Shown one piece after another: positions 24,500 through 36,779 of a stretch of DNA of 64,000 nucleotides; position 1 is the first letter of the stretch; every line of letters begins with the position of its first letter. The stretch is from Bactrocera neohumeralis. Lineage: Eukaryota; Arthropoda; Insecta; Diptera; Tephritidae. Position numbers and translations under genes: made by a program. A model generated the notes under the pieces. The model was given only the letters and a program-made list of their open reading frames with translations, did no database searches and was not told where the DNA came from. The stretch covers positions 22,626,089 through 22,690,088 of the forward strand of contig NC_065922.1 in the NCBI RefSeq assembly GCF_024586455.1. The letters run 5' to 3'.

Positions 24500-25367
24500 A
24501 AAACTCAAACTACTCTACTAGTAATGAAAGTAGTGGAGTAGAAAGCAGCGTACCGCAAATTGACTGACCGCTTTAGCTGCTCACGGACAATGGTGCAATG
24601 GCCACAATCAACAATATAAAAGCTGAAATGAAAAAAGGCTGCCATACGATTGTATATATGTATGTATGTATATGTGTTGCAGGCGAATAAAACTATCTTT
24701 GCGGCAATCAAACTGTCTGTTTCCATGTTCGTCTGTCTGTTCGCCTATCCAACTGTGTATAGATTTTTTAAATTGTCAATCGTGGCCAACGATGTTCGCA
24801 AAGTTCAATTTGTCGCTGCAAGTGTCAGTGTGGTTGCCACATGAGGCACGCACATATTTGCTCGCCATTGTACATCACCAACACAAATACATTTGTACAG
24901 CTACTCACACAGGAGTAAGCGCACTTTGCCGTCACACATATATGAGAATATGCAGTGTGTGCGTGTGTCACTCCCTCTTTGTTAAGTTGCACCAAACACT
25001 TGCAACACAATTCAATTCATTGTGTGACCCGCAAATAAATTGTTAACATTCAATAGTTTCAATGCTTTTATTGTTTACTGTTCGCATTCTTCTTTGCGTT
25101 CAACTTTAGTGAGGGCTTTGTCTTCAACTTTCTTTTTTTAAAACTTCCTTTTCTCTTACTCCCATATACATATGTACTCTCTTTTCTTATGTAAAAGGTG
25201 AAGTGACATTTCTAAAAAATAGCGAATAGATCTTAGCTTTGGCGCTATAAGGAGTTTATCTATACAAACCCAACAAGAAATGTGAAATGATTAACTTAAA
25301 TGAAACATCATAGGCAATTTTTGAAAATCATGACATTAACTGAGTATAAATTACGGTATTTCTAATT
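24500..25367. other. Unrecognised CA-rich DNA
   Basis: Frames at 24650-25046 are compositional, and two of them overlap in different frames of one strand. No supported feature. Confidence 0.5.
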
Positions 25368-25368
25368 A

Positions 25369-26267
25369 CAAGGTGCGTTCCAAAGTAAACATGACCTTAA
25401 AAAAAAACAACAGAACAAATGATTATTTAGGCAAAATCAATTTATTTCATTCAAAATAGTCTTCTTCTGCTCCAATATAGCTTTTTGCATGATCCAAAAG
25501 CATGTCGAACGAGTGTTTTAGCTCGTTGGCCGGTATGGTCGCCAGTATGCCGGTGCAAGCCGTTTGAATGGCCTCTACGTCTGCATAACGCTTTCCTTTC
25601 ATCGGCAAATGCATTTTTCCGAAAAGGAAGAAGTCGCATGGTGCCATATCAGGTGAATACGGTGAGTGGTTAATGGTTAAAATGTGATTTTTTGTCAAAT
25701 AATCGGTCACAATGATGTCCTTCGAATATTGGATTCTGTGCAATTTTTGGTCGTCAGTCAATTTGTGCGGAACAAACCATGCACGCACCTTTCGTAAGCC
25801 CAAGTGTTCCGTCAAAATGCGATAAATCGATGTTTTGGAGATCTTCAATTCCATTTCCATGAATTTAAATTATGATTTCGGCTCATTTTTGATGAATTCA
25901 CACACAGTTTCGATGGAATTTCCGGTGATCATGAATTTTGATTGGTCCACATGTTGATCGATTTATGTCCTCATGACCACTTTGAAAACGTTGAAAGCAC
26001 TCGTGCACTCTGCCGTGCACGAGATAGGAAATCATCGCCATAAACTTGTTTCATCAATTGAAACGTTTCGGTAAACGTTTTACCAATTTTAAAACAAAAT
26101 TTTTGGATCCTTGTTCGAAGTTCATTTTCGCACCGAAAACATAAACATACTGACACTTAGAACGCAATAACTTCACTTCTCACTGAACAAGCGATAAAGA
26201 TAGCAGATTCTAACCCACCAGGGGGTGCTAGATTTAAAAAGGCCTGTTTACTTTGGAACACACCTTG
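25369..26267 (-). mobile_element. Mariner family A, internally deleted copy A3 (899 bp)
   Basis: Family A inverted repeats (left 'caaggtgcgttccaaagta', right complement 'caaggtgtgttccaaagta') lie between TA at 25367-25368 and 26268-26269. On the minus strand the N-terminus starts near 26125 (GKTFTETFQLMKQVYGDD) and has lost about one helix near 25990-26010. A 137-codon frame at 25447-25860 covers the end of the helix-turn-helix. It jumps from QYSKD to VTDYLTKNHILTINHS, and retains YSPDMAPCDFFLFGKMHLPMK and the C-terminal GAEEDYFE. The third catalytic Asp is present and the first two are deleted. Confidence 0.95.
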
Positions 26268-26269
26268 TA

Positions 26270-26700
26270 TAATTAATTGAGTTTTAACTTCGAAAGTTCG
26301 CATGGATTCTACATAAAGTGTGATCGTTAAAGAGTTAAAATTAGTCCGTGACAACGAAAGCCATATTTTGTATATTTTTGAAGAAAATGTTTGAAGTTAT
26401 TGAACTCGAGGTTTGTCCAAAAAAGAATATAAAGTGTATTTAAGATTTTATTATTTATTCATTCAAATATTTACTACAACTATGACAACTATATAATTGG
26501 ATTGAAACACGTTGCGACATCGATGGTAAACGGCCATTATTTACGATATATTATGTTATTAGATCTCTAGAGAGTACATATTTGAACGGAATTTCAAGTG
26601 TAAACAAAGGTTGATGACTTGGCTAAATATAAACAGAAAAGCCATGGTTAGAAAATAGATTAGTGACACGGAACTCTTACAGGCTTTCATTATATTTTAG
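26270..26700. other. Unrecognised DNA
   Basis: No feature is seen between mariner A3 and the LINE tail. Confidence 0.4.
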
Positions 26701-27110
26701 CAACGAAGAACTAAGGGTATGAACACTATATCGAGCAATAAATTCGGCGATCTCAAACTGTAATACGGAGCCGAATACACATACTCGTCCTCACCTGTGA
26801 TCAACAATTTGTATTTTTTCGTCTTTACTGGCGTAAACACCACTTACGCTAAATCGAAAATCTTCAAAGTTGGAGTGTTATCTTTGAACCGGGCACCATG
26901 ACTTAGATTCGCTGAACTATGTCAATGTCATTGCATATCTCGTATAGCTTACCGTTCCACCGACTGCAGTAATCGCCGTTGCCAATGCGGAAAAGAACAT
27001 AAATCTTCCGCAAAACCTTTCTCTCGAACACTCCTAATGCCGACCCATTAGATAATGATGGAAATGATTAGATGTAGAGTTTGGTCCTTGTATGACGAGA
27101 GTGGTCTTTT
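26700..27110 (-). mobile_element. RTE-like LINE C-terminal remnant
   Basis: On the minus strand near 27040-26900 the translation reads VRERKVLRKIYVLFRIGNG ... RWNGKLYEICNDIDIVQRI. This matches the post-reverse-transcriptase domain of LINEs with the pattern FERKVLRKI-(x)n-RWN-ELY-L-x4-DIVK. The upstream RT part is not preserved. The sequence at 26700-26890 (DEYVYSAPYYSLRSPNLLLD in one frame) is unassigned. Confidence 0.6.
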
Positions 27111-27429
27111 CTTTTAAATTGCCTATTCAGCCCAAAGTAGCACCGGTTGGAAAGTGTGATTCTGCATTGGATTTGTACTCAAATTTACTTTTAAATACGA
27201 GCCTCCTTCGACAGCAAAGAAATTCGGTTGGAGCCTTAAAAGCTACTAAATTCATTCGAATTTTTCTGAACTCTTCAACAGTCACGCATTATGCAAACGT
27301 CCAGTTAAATACTACCTTTGACTTTATCTCTCTATCATCAAATACACGTAGATCTTATATCTTGTTTTTATATATTGACGAATTGAATCTCCATAAAGTG
27401 CAGCTTTTTAAACTTTAAACAAAGTATGT

Positions 27430-27545
27430 TAAATTGATTTTGGCATGTCCATTGTATCTCCGCCCATCTATCCATATATATGTTAACTTGTTCCTTAGCT
27501 TTTGAGGTATAAATCTGAAATTTTGCGTGAATATTTGAAGGACAA
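27430..27545 (+). repeat. INE-1-like repeat fragment
   Basis: It reads 'cttagcttttgaggtataaa' followed by 'tctgaaattttgcgtg', aligning with the dispersed repeat in the same orientation as the copy at 38100-38680. Confidence 0.45.
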
Positions 27546-29590
27546 TGCTACAATTTCCTAATAAACTAACCAATCAAAATCTTCTTAAAATATATTTTTC
27601 CCTTATAAGTAACCTTAATCCGACTTGAAGATTTTTTATGTGGTAGAAAAAACTAGCAAAACGATTTCCATTGGCTCGATATGCTCTTAAGTTTAGTTCT
27701 ACATATAGTTGTTGTAATTAGTGAATCTTTTAAGGATTTTATAGCCTAAGTGCAAGTGAAGTGAAAGTTTTTTAATACTTTTTAAAGCTTTAAGTTGAGT
27801 CTGCTTAAAGGCTCAGAGGCTTCAACTACTTTCAATTAAACTAAACTAATTAAATAAAGCTTAAATAACAGATTCGTTTATTCCTTTCATAGCACTCAAG
27901 TACTATATTTAATTATTTGACGACTAAGGTTATTAATGCCAACTTCAGGCGACCACTGCAACTTCCATCGCGGCACACAAAGCGGTTAAGCGAATAACAT
28001 TTCACTTTGTCGGGATTTTAAGGGGCGTCAATGCTGGCTGATTGACCGCAAGGACAGTGAACCAAGGCCCATATTAACGCACGCACACACGCACATGCAT
28101 GCGAACACTCAGCGCCAGACAGCTGCCACTTGGGCTGGGCGCCCATATTGGTTGAGGCCACATTGTTGACGCACACACACATACGCTTTTATTATTGTTG
28201 TTGTTTTATCCATCAGCTGTTGACCGCTGAACGTTAATTTATTTATCAACACAATAATTAATGTTAATTGAATTGTGCGGCAACGCGGTCGTGGCGGTGA
28301 CGTGACATGACGGTGACGCTGATGTCGATGCCGATGCTGCCGCTGGCGGCGGTGGTGGTGGTGGTGACAGCGTTGTTGGCCGCTTTACCGGCAAAGCATA
28401 CAAGCCAACAGTAGCACACTTACTAAACAGTTGTGTTGTTGCGGTTGTTGATTTGTTTTTGTTGTTGTGGAGCAGATATTGCGCTGTCTGTGGCTGCAAG
28501 TGCACATTGGCTTGGGTGGTGGATGTGTGTGTGTGTGCGTGTCCTGGTGAGCAAACCCAAACAGCTGCTGTCTGCCGTTAAGTGCAAATTGTTGTTGTTG
28601 TGGCCACATATTGCTATTAAATGCTATAGCAGTCAGCTAGTAGTTTATGCAACAGAGTTTGGATATTTGGTGCAACATTCCATTGTATTGTTTTTGTTAC
28701 TACCAATTGTTGCTAGCATTGCTTCTTTTAAAGGGCCTACATACCTCGGTGATGGTGACATGACACCCATATACCCAAATATTCAAACATATTCCACACA
28801 CATTTACACAAGCATAAAATCAATTATATTGGAAGCACTGTTCGATGTCTGTACTGTGTATTATTAACAACCGTTAGCTGGAAAGTGAAACGACAGCAAT
28901 TCAAATAGCACCGGAAGTATTTAAGAGATATTTTCGGCATATATTATACATCATACATATGTAGAAATTCAATTGAGAACTGATCTTTATGGCTTCCCCA
29001 AACACATTTTGACAACCACCATTCCTTCCAGTCTCTTGTTTATCTCTTTCTTGTTAACAGAAGATACGAATGTAGGCAGGATGTATTTTTTTATGAAGAG
29101 ACTTATATCTCTTACTTCCGATGGGTTCTTACCTGACTTCTGTGAGTTGTAGATGGTTCAATTACAACACAGAGTGAAAGAAGGAGATAAATAGAAGAAT
29201 AATATACAGGTACTAGTTGTTAGATATTGCCAAGGTATTACCCAGCAAATTTTTCAGCAGACAAAACCAAAACCAAAAATAGGGAAACAGAAACAAACAG
29301 TTGTAGTGGACTTTCCAGACCAGACATTCCCCTCTAAGGGGTTATAATATTCGACTAATAATTTTAATTAATTGGGAAACAAAACAGAAAACTGGTGTTG
29401 GTGGTTTTATATTACTGAATCTATGATGAAAGTGATCCCGGTAACATCGCAATAGAATCGAAAAGGTATCAGAACGTAAACAGTTTTTGTACAAAGAGCA
29501 CTACCAAATGAATTGGTATTTTGGCCTCGAAATGCGAGAGTAAATAATACTGGAATAAAATTTATTCAAAGTTTCCTCCTCCCCTTTCTG
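27546..29590. other. Unrecognised DNA, low-complexity in part
   Basis: 2 kb. The stretch at 28270-28600 is rich in GGTGGTG, TGTTGTTG and GTGTGTG words, which give long Pro/Ala/Ser or Leu/Val-rich frames on both strands. I treat these as compositional. No family motif is seen. Confidence 0.5.
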
Positions 29591-29599
29591 CCAATTTGT

Positions 29600-30942
29600 G
29601 GATACAACGCCAACAGAAATGTTCGTATTTAGAAGCAAACCAATCAGACACCCAATTTTCAACTTCTGCGTTGGAATCGCAGTACCGCTCAGCCAATGCG
29701 TATCCTATTAATGAAAACCAGTGGGGGATTCAGAGGGGGAATATGGGGGAAATTTCCCTGCCAAGGGCTAAATGGCTGATTAGTAATTTTTCTACTCTGA
29801 AAAAATATACAAATATAAAGTAACAGAAATATAATCCACAATCAATCCATTTTTTGAAAATACTAAGATACCACTGAAGTTAGAAAGCGTAGCAAGGTAT
29901 ACAGATTAAAATATTAATAAATTCAATCAGATTCAATACTGAAAATGCTAAATTTGAAGCGACGATGAATTAGATGCTGCATTCAGCTCCATCTGTGATA
30001 TGTTCGATTGATACATTCTCGGCTTATTCTCCAAATTTTCCAACATAGAAAAATTAGTAACAGGAAAAAGAGGGAAACGGTGGGAATAGCGACAATATTC
30101 ATCGCAGCCGTGTGAAAATTGAATTCATAATTAGGATTTTTTGCCTATGTAATATTTTATATTTCAAACTCATTCACTCAGCGCGATTCTTCAGAAAGAA
30201 TCGATCGTTCTGGCAGGGGCATCAAACATAATAAATACGCTGCTTGTAACGTTCCGGAACCGAAGAAAAAAAGCTGAGGAACATTTTCTATCAATTTATT
30301 CAGAAACGAAAAAAATGGTCGCAAAACTGAAAGCTGACTAAGAAATGCCAAGAATCTTTGGCCGACAAACAAAACATGAAAATTTCTGCGTGAGAACTTG
30401 CGAAAAGTACTACAGGGTCTCACTGTACATTTTTCTGTTGGATACAATCGACGAAGATTTTAAGGGCCGTTTTTCTGGAGAAGTATTGGATGCTTTTCAA
30501 CTCAGTTTGCTGCTTCCAGAAAGAGTATGTGCTTCGAAAACCAAACGAATGAAAATTCTTGACTGCTTAATATGGTAGATAGATGCAAAGGCATTTTGGG
30601 TAATGACAACGGCATGCGACGTTTGAAGCTCAAAGATGAACTTGATCACTGGCAGTGCCATCGGGACCAGAAGAATAAGTGAAAAGACAACAAGTTGTCG
30701 ACTACTGCATTGGAAATCTTGAATAAATTCTTTGCATATTCTGAATACTTCCAGTAACGAATGCGAGCACTGAACGTTCTTTTTCGATACTTCGCCGCAT
30801 AAAAACGTGGCTAAGGACGAACATTCTTCAAGATAGAATGATCGGCTTGGCATTCTTGCACACGCATCGTGACATTGAAGTCACTACAGAAGAACTTCTC
30901 GAAAGATTCTCAAAACTTGGCCCACATCGTTTTGTAATGTGA
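29600..30942 (+). mobile_element. Decayed hAT transposase
   Basis: hAT transposases end in a dimerisation domain with a conserved C/S-E-R-S-F-S core. Here 30755-30942 reads, with frameshifts, VTNASTERSFSILRRIKTWLR then DRMIGLAFLHTHRDIEV and a final FSKLGPHRFV. This is a close fit to ZMYM1-like insect hAT proteins. Upstream, 30345-30480 gives EMPRIFGRQTKHEN-x8-EYYRVSLYIFLLD and an FKGRFSG stretch, the linker before that domain. Stops and frameshifts are frequent. I could not define terminal repeats or an 8-bp target duplication. The left boundary is uncertain. Confidence 0.8.
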
Positions 30943-30944
30943 AA

Positions 30945-31292
30945 TTTTTGAATTCAATATAGTATTATACATTGTAATAAATTATGTATAGGTTTATAGT
31001 GTTTAAAATTTATATTTAATATAATAATCTTCAAGTGTCAACAAATATTTAACATGGCAGCAGATCATCACTTTTCGGTACAATATTTGATATTTTCAAC
31101 TCAAAATATGAAGTTGTTTGTTTTGTATGAAGTTGTTTATTTTATGACTGTAAGTCTATTGAATATGTTTAACAGTTGTCATGCGAACCAATCAGAAAAA
31201 ATATATATGCTCGTTCACAACAAATGATCACACCAACACATTTGTATTTAACGCTCGCCTCATACGGCAACTACTTAGTGGGGTAAAAGTAT
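30945..31292. other. Unrecognised AT-rich spacer
   Basis: No feature is seen between the hAT remnant and mariner A4. Confidence 0.4.
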
Positions 31293-31293
31293 A

Positions 31294-32602
31294 CAAGGAG
31301 CGTTCCAAAGTAACAGGACTTTTTGAATCTAGCGCCCCCTTGTGGCGCCTTCTATATGTCGACTGGTGCGTTAGAATTTGCTATCTTTATCGATTGTTCA
31401 GTGAGAATTTCATGACATTTCATGGATTGGAAGTGAAGTTATTGCGTTTTAAGTGTCGGTATGTTTGTATTATCGGTGCGAAAATGAGCTTCGAACAAAG
31501 AGCCAACATTAAATCTTCTTTTAGAATTGGTAAAACTTTTACCGAAACGTTTCAATTGATGAAACAAGTTTATGGCGATGATTGCTTATCCCGTAGCAGA
31601 GCGCACGAGTAGTTTCAACGTTTTCAAAGTGGTCGCGAGAACGTAAATGACGATCAATATGCGGGCCAATCAAAATTCGTGATCACCGGAAATTCCGTCG
31701 AAACTGTGCGTGAATTCATCAAAAGTCAGCCGAAAACATCATTGAAATTCATGGAAATGAAATTTAACATCTCCAAAACATCGGTTTATCGCATTTTGAC
31801 CGAACATTTGGGCTTACGAAAGGTGTGTGCACGGTTTGTTCCGCACAAATTGACTGACGACAAAATAATTGCTCAGAATCCAACACTCGAAGAACAGCAT
31901 TAAAGAGGTCAAAAAAAAACAAAAACTTCCTTTACAATATTGTGACTGGTGACGAAACGTGGTGTTTCTAATATGATCCCGAAACGAAACGGCAGAGTGC
32001 TGAATGGAAGGCACCGGACGGGCCGAAACCCAAAACATCGCGCATGGAGAAGTCAAAAGTGAAGACAATGCTGATTTGTTTTTATGATTCGAAGGGTATT
32101 GTTCAGAAAGAATTTGTTCCACCCGGCCAAAACGTTAATGCGGTACTCTACCTTGGAGTTTTGAAGCGTTTGGTGCGCCATATTCGACGTGTTCGGCCCG
32201 AATATCACGAAGATGAAAGTTGTCGTTTGTTGCACGATAATGCGCCGTCTCATCGATCGACGCTTGTGACCGATTATTTGAGCAAAAATCACATTTTAAC
32301 CATTAACCACTCCCCGTATTCACCTGATATTGCACCGTGCGACTTCTTCCTTGTCGGAAAAATGCATTTGCCCATGAAAGGAAAGCGTTATGCAGACGTA
32401 GATGCCATTCAAAAGACTTGCACCGGCATACTGGCGACCATACAGGCCAACGAGCTAAAACACTCGTTCGACATGATTTTGACCGTGCAAAAAGCTGTAT
32501 TGAAGCAGAAGGAGACTATTTTGAATAAAATAAATTGATTTTGCCGAAAAAACCATTTATTCTGGTTTTGTTTAAGTCCTGTTTACTTTGGAACGCACCT
32601 TG
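31294..32602 (+). mobile_element. Mariner family A, near-intact full-length copy A4 (1309 bp)
   Basis: Both inverted repeats are present (left 'caaggagcgttccaaagta', right complement 'caaggtgcgttccaaagta') with TA at 31292-31293 and 32603-32604. The transposase opens at ATG 31484 (MSFEQRANI) and covers GKTFTETFQLMKQVYGDD and the helix-turn-helix, then the first catalytic Asp in VTGDETW (codon 31951-31953). The linker EFVPPGQ-x2-NAVLYLG follows, then the second Asp in LLHDNAPSH (32236-32238) and the third in APCDFFL (32341-32343). The spacing of 34 residues is the mariner DD34D signature. Three lesions disable it: a TAG after HE at 31610, one frameshift near 31860, and a TAA after CF near 31970. 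It is the closest thing here to a source element for copies A1-A3. Confidence 0.97.
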
Positions 32603-32604
32603 TA

Positions 32605-34430
32605 TCTTCCGAATTTAATACTTTTTCAACTGCCAAGTAATATCTCCAAATTTATCCCTAAAATTCTGCAGACAAAGCATTACTTTTTCGAATATTTAGC
32701 ACTGTTGGAGTGTAATAAATACTCACAATATTAAAACAATCGAAATGCAAAATTATGAATAACTTATATCCGCAGAGCCTAGCAAGACCAATGATGCTTA
32801 ATTTTCGAGGGTTTGTTTTATTATTTTTTCTTTGTTAAATGCCGTGTTTCGATTTATTTTAGATCGATAAAGTATTCGAAAATGATTTTAAGAAAAACAC
32901 TGCGTATACGCAACCTGCATACATAAGAAAAAAACATAAAGAAAAATCAATTCAAAATAAGTCAACATATCCACAAAATGTGTTTTTGACAGCAAAAGGC
33001 TTATTAATTACAAATAAGGTTTAATTTCTTCTTATCAGTAGCGATACCCATTATTGGCATCAACCATTTAGAGTAGCTTACATCACTCGATTTCAACTTT
33101 TTCATTCAACAATCGTCCTAAAAATGCTTTATTGCTAAGAAATAAAGTTAAATGTTGGTGCAACGTTAAATACATATGTTAGTTAGAGTGAACTCGAAAA
33201 TTCGCCACATAAAATCTCTAGTGGAAATTATTTTCGGAAAATGCTGCGGTAAATAAAGCTCATACAATGCCAACAAAAAAGTTTACGACGTTGTGCTTTA
33301 TATATCTGAGGCTATTTCTCACATTTTTTTTGAAGGAACATCAAAAATTTAACGCTCAAATAAAAGTATGTTTTACCAACAACATTTCGGTTGTACACAC
33401 ATACACATATATGTATAGGTTGGAGTGAGTATATTTGTTTGAGCTTTTTCTGTAAAGAACTCCGCACATGCGTATAAATATTATAAGAGTGTGTATCATT
33501 GAAGAAATAATAAACTTCGAAAATTGTTAAAAATATGAAAAAAATTGTTGTTCGACATTTAATAAGCGCGTGTCAAAGGACCTCAGCTTTACACAGCCAG
33601 CGCAACCTCCCAGCCTCAATAACTAGCCGCCTTTGGACAGCTGAACTTTCTGTGAATTCAATCACCCACATGGAGATATGACAGCAATAAAAAAGTCCCG
33701 ATTTTATTCACACCAGAACACATTTCGATATTAATGGGTTTTCCAATTTTGGGGCCACCAGAAGCAAAGGATGAAATCGTACGAAACCCAATAAAAAGGA
33801 CGAAAACCAAACGAATCAAATAAATATGAATTCGTATGTACAAATGTATGTGTGAGTGTATGCCCACACTTTTATTTGCATTTAAATTCATTTACACACA
33901 CTCACACATACACCTTCGAAGTAGTGACACGGCGTTCTTGCGCCAAAACCGGCTTGTGGTCGCACCTCGCCATAATCCAGCCGACACATCGACTTGCCTG
34001 AGTGCTTTCGGAGCATATCAATTGATAATAAAAATCATTTTCGCATAAAAGCAATAAATGCTTCGTTACAATAAGAAAAATGCATAAAATCGACGTGGAA
34101 ATTGTGCAACTACAAGGAAGTTATATACACAGCTATATACATATGTGTGTGGGTGTGGGTGCCACATAAATATATTGCTCATAAAATTTAAATTGAGTGT
34201 AAAGCTGGTTGTGGAAATTGATATGCACCCGATGGCTGATTGTTCGTGGAGCACATACGTATCCAGTAACAGTAAAAATGTAAGAGAAAGCAAATTTCGA
34301 AATCAAAATATTAACCTTCGTCTTTATAGACACACTACGAAGTGTAGTACTGGTTGCAATGGACATTTCAAATGTACGAGTGTGTAGTTGTAATACTATG
34401 TGGAGCCGTTATATGCCATTGCGTCATTAC
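32605..34430. other. Unrecognised AT-rich DNA
   Basis: 1.8 kb with CA/GT tracts near 33395-33415, 33890-33912 and 34140-34165. Short overlapping frames on both strands have no motif. Confidence 0.5.
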
Positions 34431-36180
34431 AAGTCTACCTTCGGACTGAAAGCTAAAGTACTTTTGAGCTTTTTAGTATAGCAAAAGTACATGAACTTGT
34501 GGGAGAGGATTTTATTGGACCTTTGCATAGTCTTTTTGTATATTTAACCTGGTCTCCCAGATTCATTTTGAAGGAAATAATATATGTGAGTTCGCTGTTA
34601 AGACCTTCGTAGATTTGGAAGAAGCTCTCAATAAAATTTTGCCGGAAGCAGTTGTAAAAGCTCTGGGCGGTTTTGGAGTTGTGTGACAGAGTGATCGTGC
34701 CGAAATGGATAGTGCATGAGCTCAACGAAATGTGAGTAGAGGCACGCCACAATTTGAAATTCTTTCTTATCGACTATAGACATATGTACATATGTATGTC
34801 GACAACGACCTGCTGAAAAAACTTACGGATCATGACTACGTGATTGCCTACAATGTAACACACGTGGTAAAATAAAAAATGTTGAGTACCGTTTACGGAT
34901 TGAAGGGTATATCAGCGTCATAACTAATTGGGTGGCCGAAGGTGGCCTCACCATTAAACCAAATAAAACTGAGATGGTTTGTTTACAAGGAGATACAATA
35001 TATAGCAGGTACTACTGGCGCGGAGAGGAAGCTTCCGCCTGCAACCTGTAGATAAAATGAAAAACTCACGGCTCGACCTACAGAGGAAACTTTCATGGAA
35101 GAATAATATCCAAAAGAGGACAAAGGTGGCCTTATATTGCTGCAGAGGGGCGTTGGAAAAATGTGAGGTCTCTCGCCGAAAATAGTAATTTACCTCTATG
35201 ACACTATAGTCAAGCTCTTTATATCTTAAGAGATCTTTGTGTGGTGGAGGGCACAAGAAAATACTACATTTGCAAGGAAGCTAGACAGCTTCAACGAATG
35301 CATATACATAGACTCAGAGAAGCTGGGTTTCTTGATGAACACATGTCTGAACATTCGGAAACCTCCACACGCTTTGACTTTCTATCAGCTCTTTTGGATC
35401 ATAGAATCGTCGAACCAAACTATGGCGGCTTTTCATGACATTATAAATGCAAAGAAATTGCGACTGGATAGAAGTCATTGGAAGAGAAAGGAAGTAAGCT
35501 TTTTCGCATCGGTCAAAGTTTGTGGGGCAATGCATTGTACAGAATTCACTATAAATATCAGTTTAAAACATCCTGACTATTGTAGTGTTTTTCAGCCGAA
35601 GTTGCTACCATTAAGATAGCGGTAGATTCACTGCTTTGAAATGCAGCCTACTTCAGTAAAGTGAATATCCTCTCTGATAACAGAGTGGCTTGAGGTCACT
35701 AACCGTGAGTTCAGGGCTGGTCAAGAGATGCTTGACATCGTTGTCTATGGCAGCAAGTCACTCTGTGAAAAGACTAATATGGGTGCCAACAACCTCGCCG
35801 CGTGTTTTCTACTACTGAATGACTGGGCTTCGAAGGAGCTTGACAAACACTGGGCTACCATCGGTTCATGTGCTGTCGCAAAATTTTTTTGCCACAAGAT
35901 CTATTGTAAGAGATTCAGTGAACTTTTTGCACTCCTTAGGCCACTCCCTACTTTTGGGGGTTCTCAAAAGCCATTGCCTTATCGGCGTTCATGCTATAAA
36001 GTTTCCGGACGCCATCTGCGGAGACTGTATGACAGAAGGCGAAGTGGAAACATCTCAAATCTTCCTTCTTGACTGTTTCGCCCTTGCGAGTTCGCACTTT
36101 CAGTTATCCCAGCAAATTGATGGGAATAGAAATTAAACGTCTGAGTAAATTAGTACTGGCCACAAGACGCTTTGCTAACT
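34430..36180 (+). mobile_element. Jockey-type LINE, 5'-truncated (about 1.75 kb)
   Basis: Plus-strand motifs appear in LINE order with frameshifts: VDLEEALNKILPEAVVKAL (RT fingers), VSRGTPQ near 34735, DNDLLKKLTDHDYVIAYN near 34800-34840 (YADD decayed), WVAEGGLTIKPNKTEMV near 34930-34978, WKNNIQKRTKVALYCC near 35095-35140, and VWWRAQE near 35240. RNase H follows (HPDYCSVFQPK near 35570, SLTVSSGLV near 35690), and then a 105-codon stretch at 35819-36136 with LLLGVLKSHCLIGVHAIKFPD and CGDCMTEGEVETSQIFLLDC, the C-terminal Cys-His region. This is the longest LINE copy in the window. It is dead. Confidence 0.88.
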
Positions 36181-36409
36181 TATAAAATCGAATACAGGAG
36201 TTTAAATCTAGAAGTAATTGATCGAACTTTTACATATTTTCTCTGTCCCTTATATTTATGGAAGGAAATGGCTATAAGGTAAACTTTTTTGGTGATTCAA
36301 AGTGTTTAACTTCAACTTAATTGGCACTTTGAGGGCCACAAAATAAATATTATATGATTCATGGCTACTTCATTTTATATTGTTCAAGACAGAAAAATAC
36401 AGATTGTGC

Positions 36410-36765
36410 AAGAACTGAAGGCGTTTGACCTTCCTAAGCGACTCGCTTCGCTATATGGGCTCTTGAAAAGTTCCAAGAAGATCCGACGTTTTCGAACCAT
36501 TTCTGGCACAATGGGTATGTAAATAATCAAAATTACCTCATATGAGACGAAGAATGATCTGAAGAGATTCAAGAGCTGCCATTTCACCCAGAAAAAACAA
36601 CGGTTTCGTGTGGTTTGTGGGCCGGTGGTCTTGGAGCAAAACGTCACGCGTGTCATTCACAGTTACCAGTCGAACGAGTCATCGAAAATTGCACTGAACG
36701 GATGAACTATCTGAGACGTAGTCGCAACATTTAAAAGCGATAATCTTCAAAAAATAAATGTCAAA
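36410..36765 (+). mobile_element. Tc1/mariner-superfamily remnant ('DYFLWGYVK' type)
   Basis: The plus-strand translation gives KFQEDPTFSNHFWHNGYVNN and then QNYLI, followed by EEIQELPFHPEKTTVSCGLWAGG. This is the middle of the same transposase type as 4600-5345. A deletion then jumps to VERVIENCTERMNYLRRSRN at the C-terminus. The second and third acidic motifs are lost. Confidence 0.75.
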
Positions 36766-36779
36766 GAATGTTCTTTTGA

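Noticed and set aside
24650..25046. Overlapping frames of 64 and 126 codons with many Cys and His
   Set aside because: Derived from CA-rich DNA. They lie in different frames of one strand and lack motifs.
28239..28867. Pro/Ala-rich and Leu/Cys-rich frames on both strands
   Set aside because: These are products of GGT, GTT and GT repeats; a compositional artefact.
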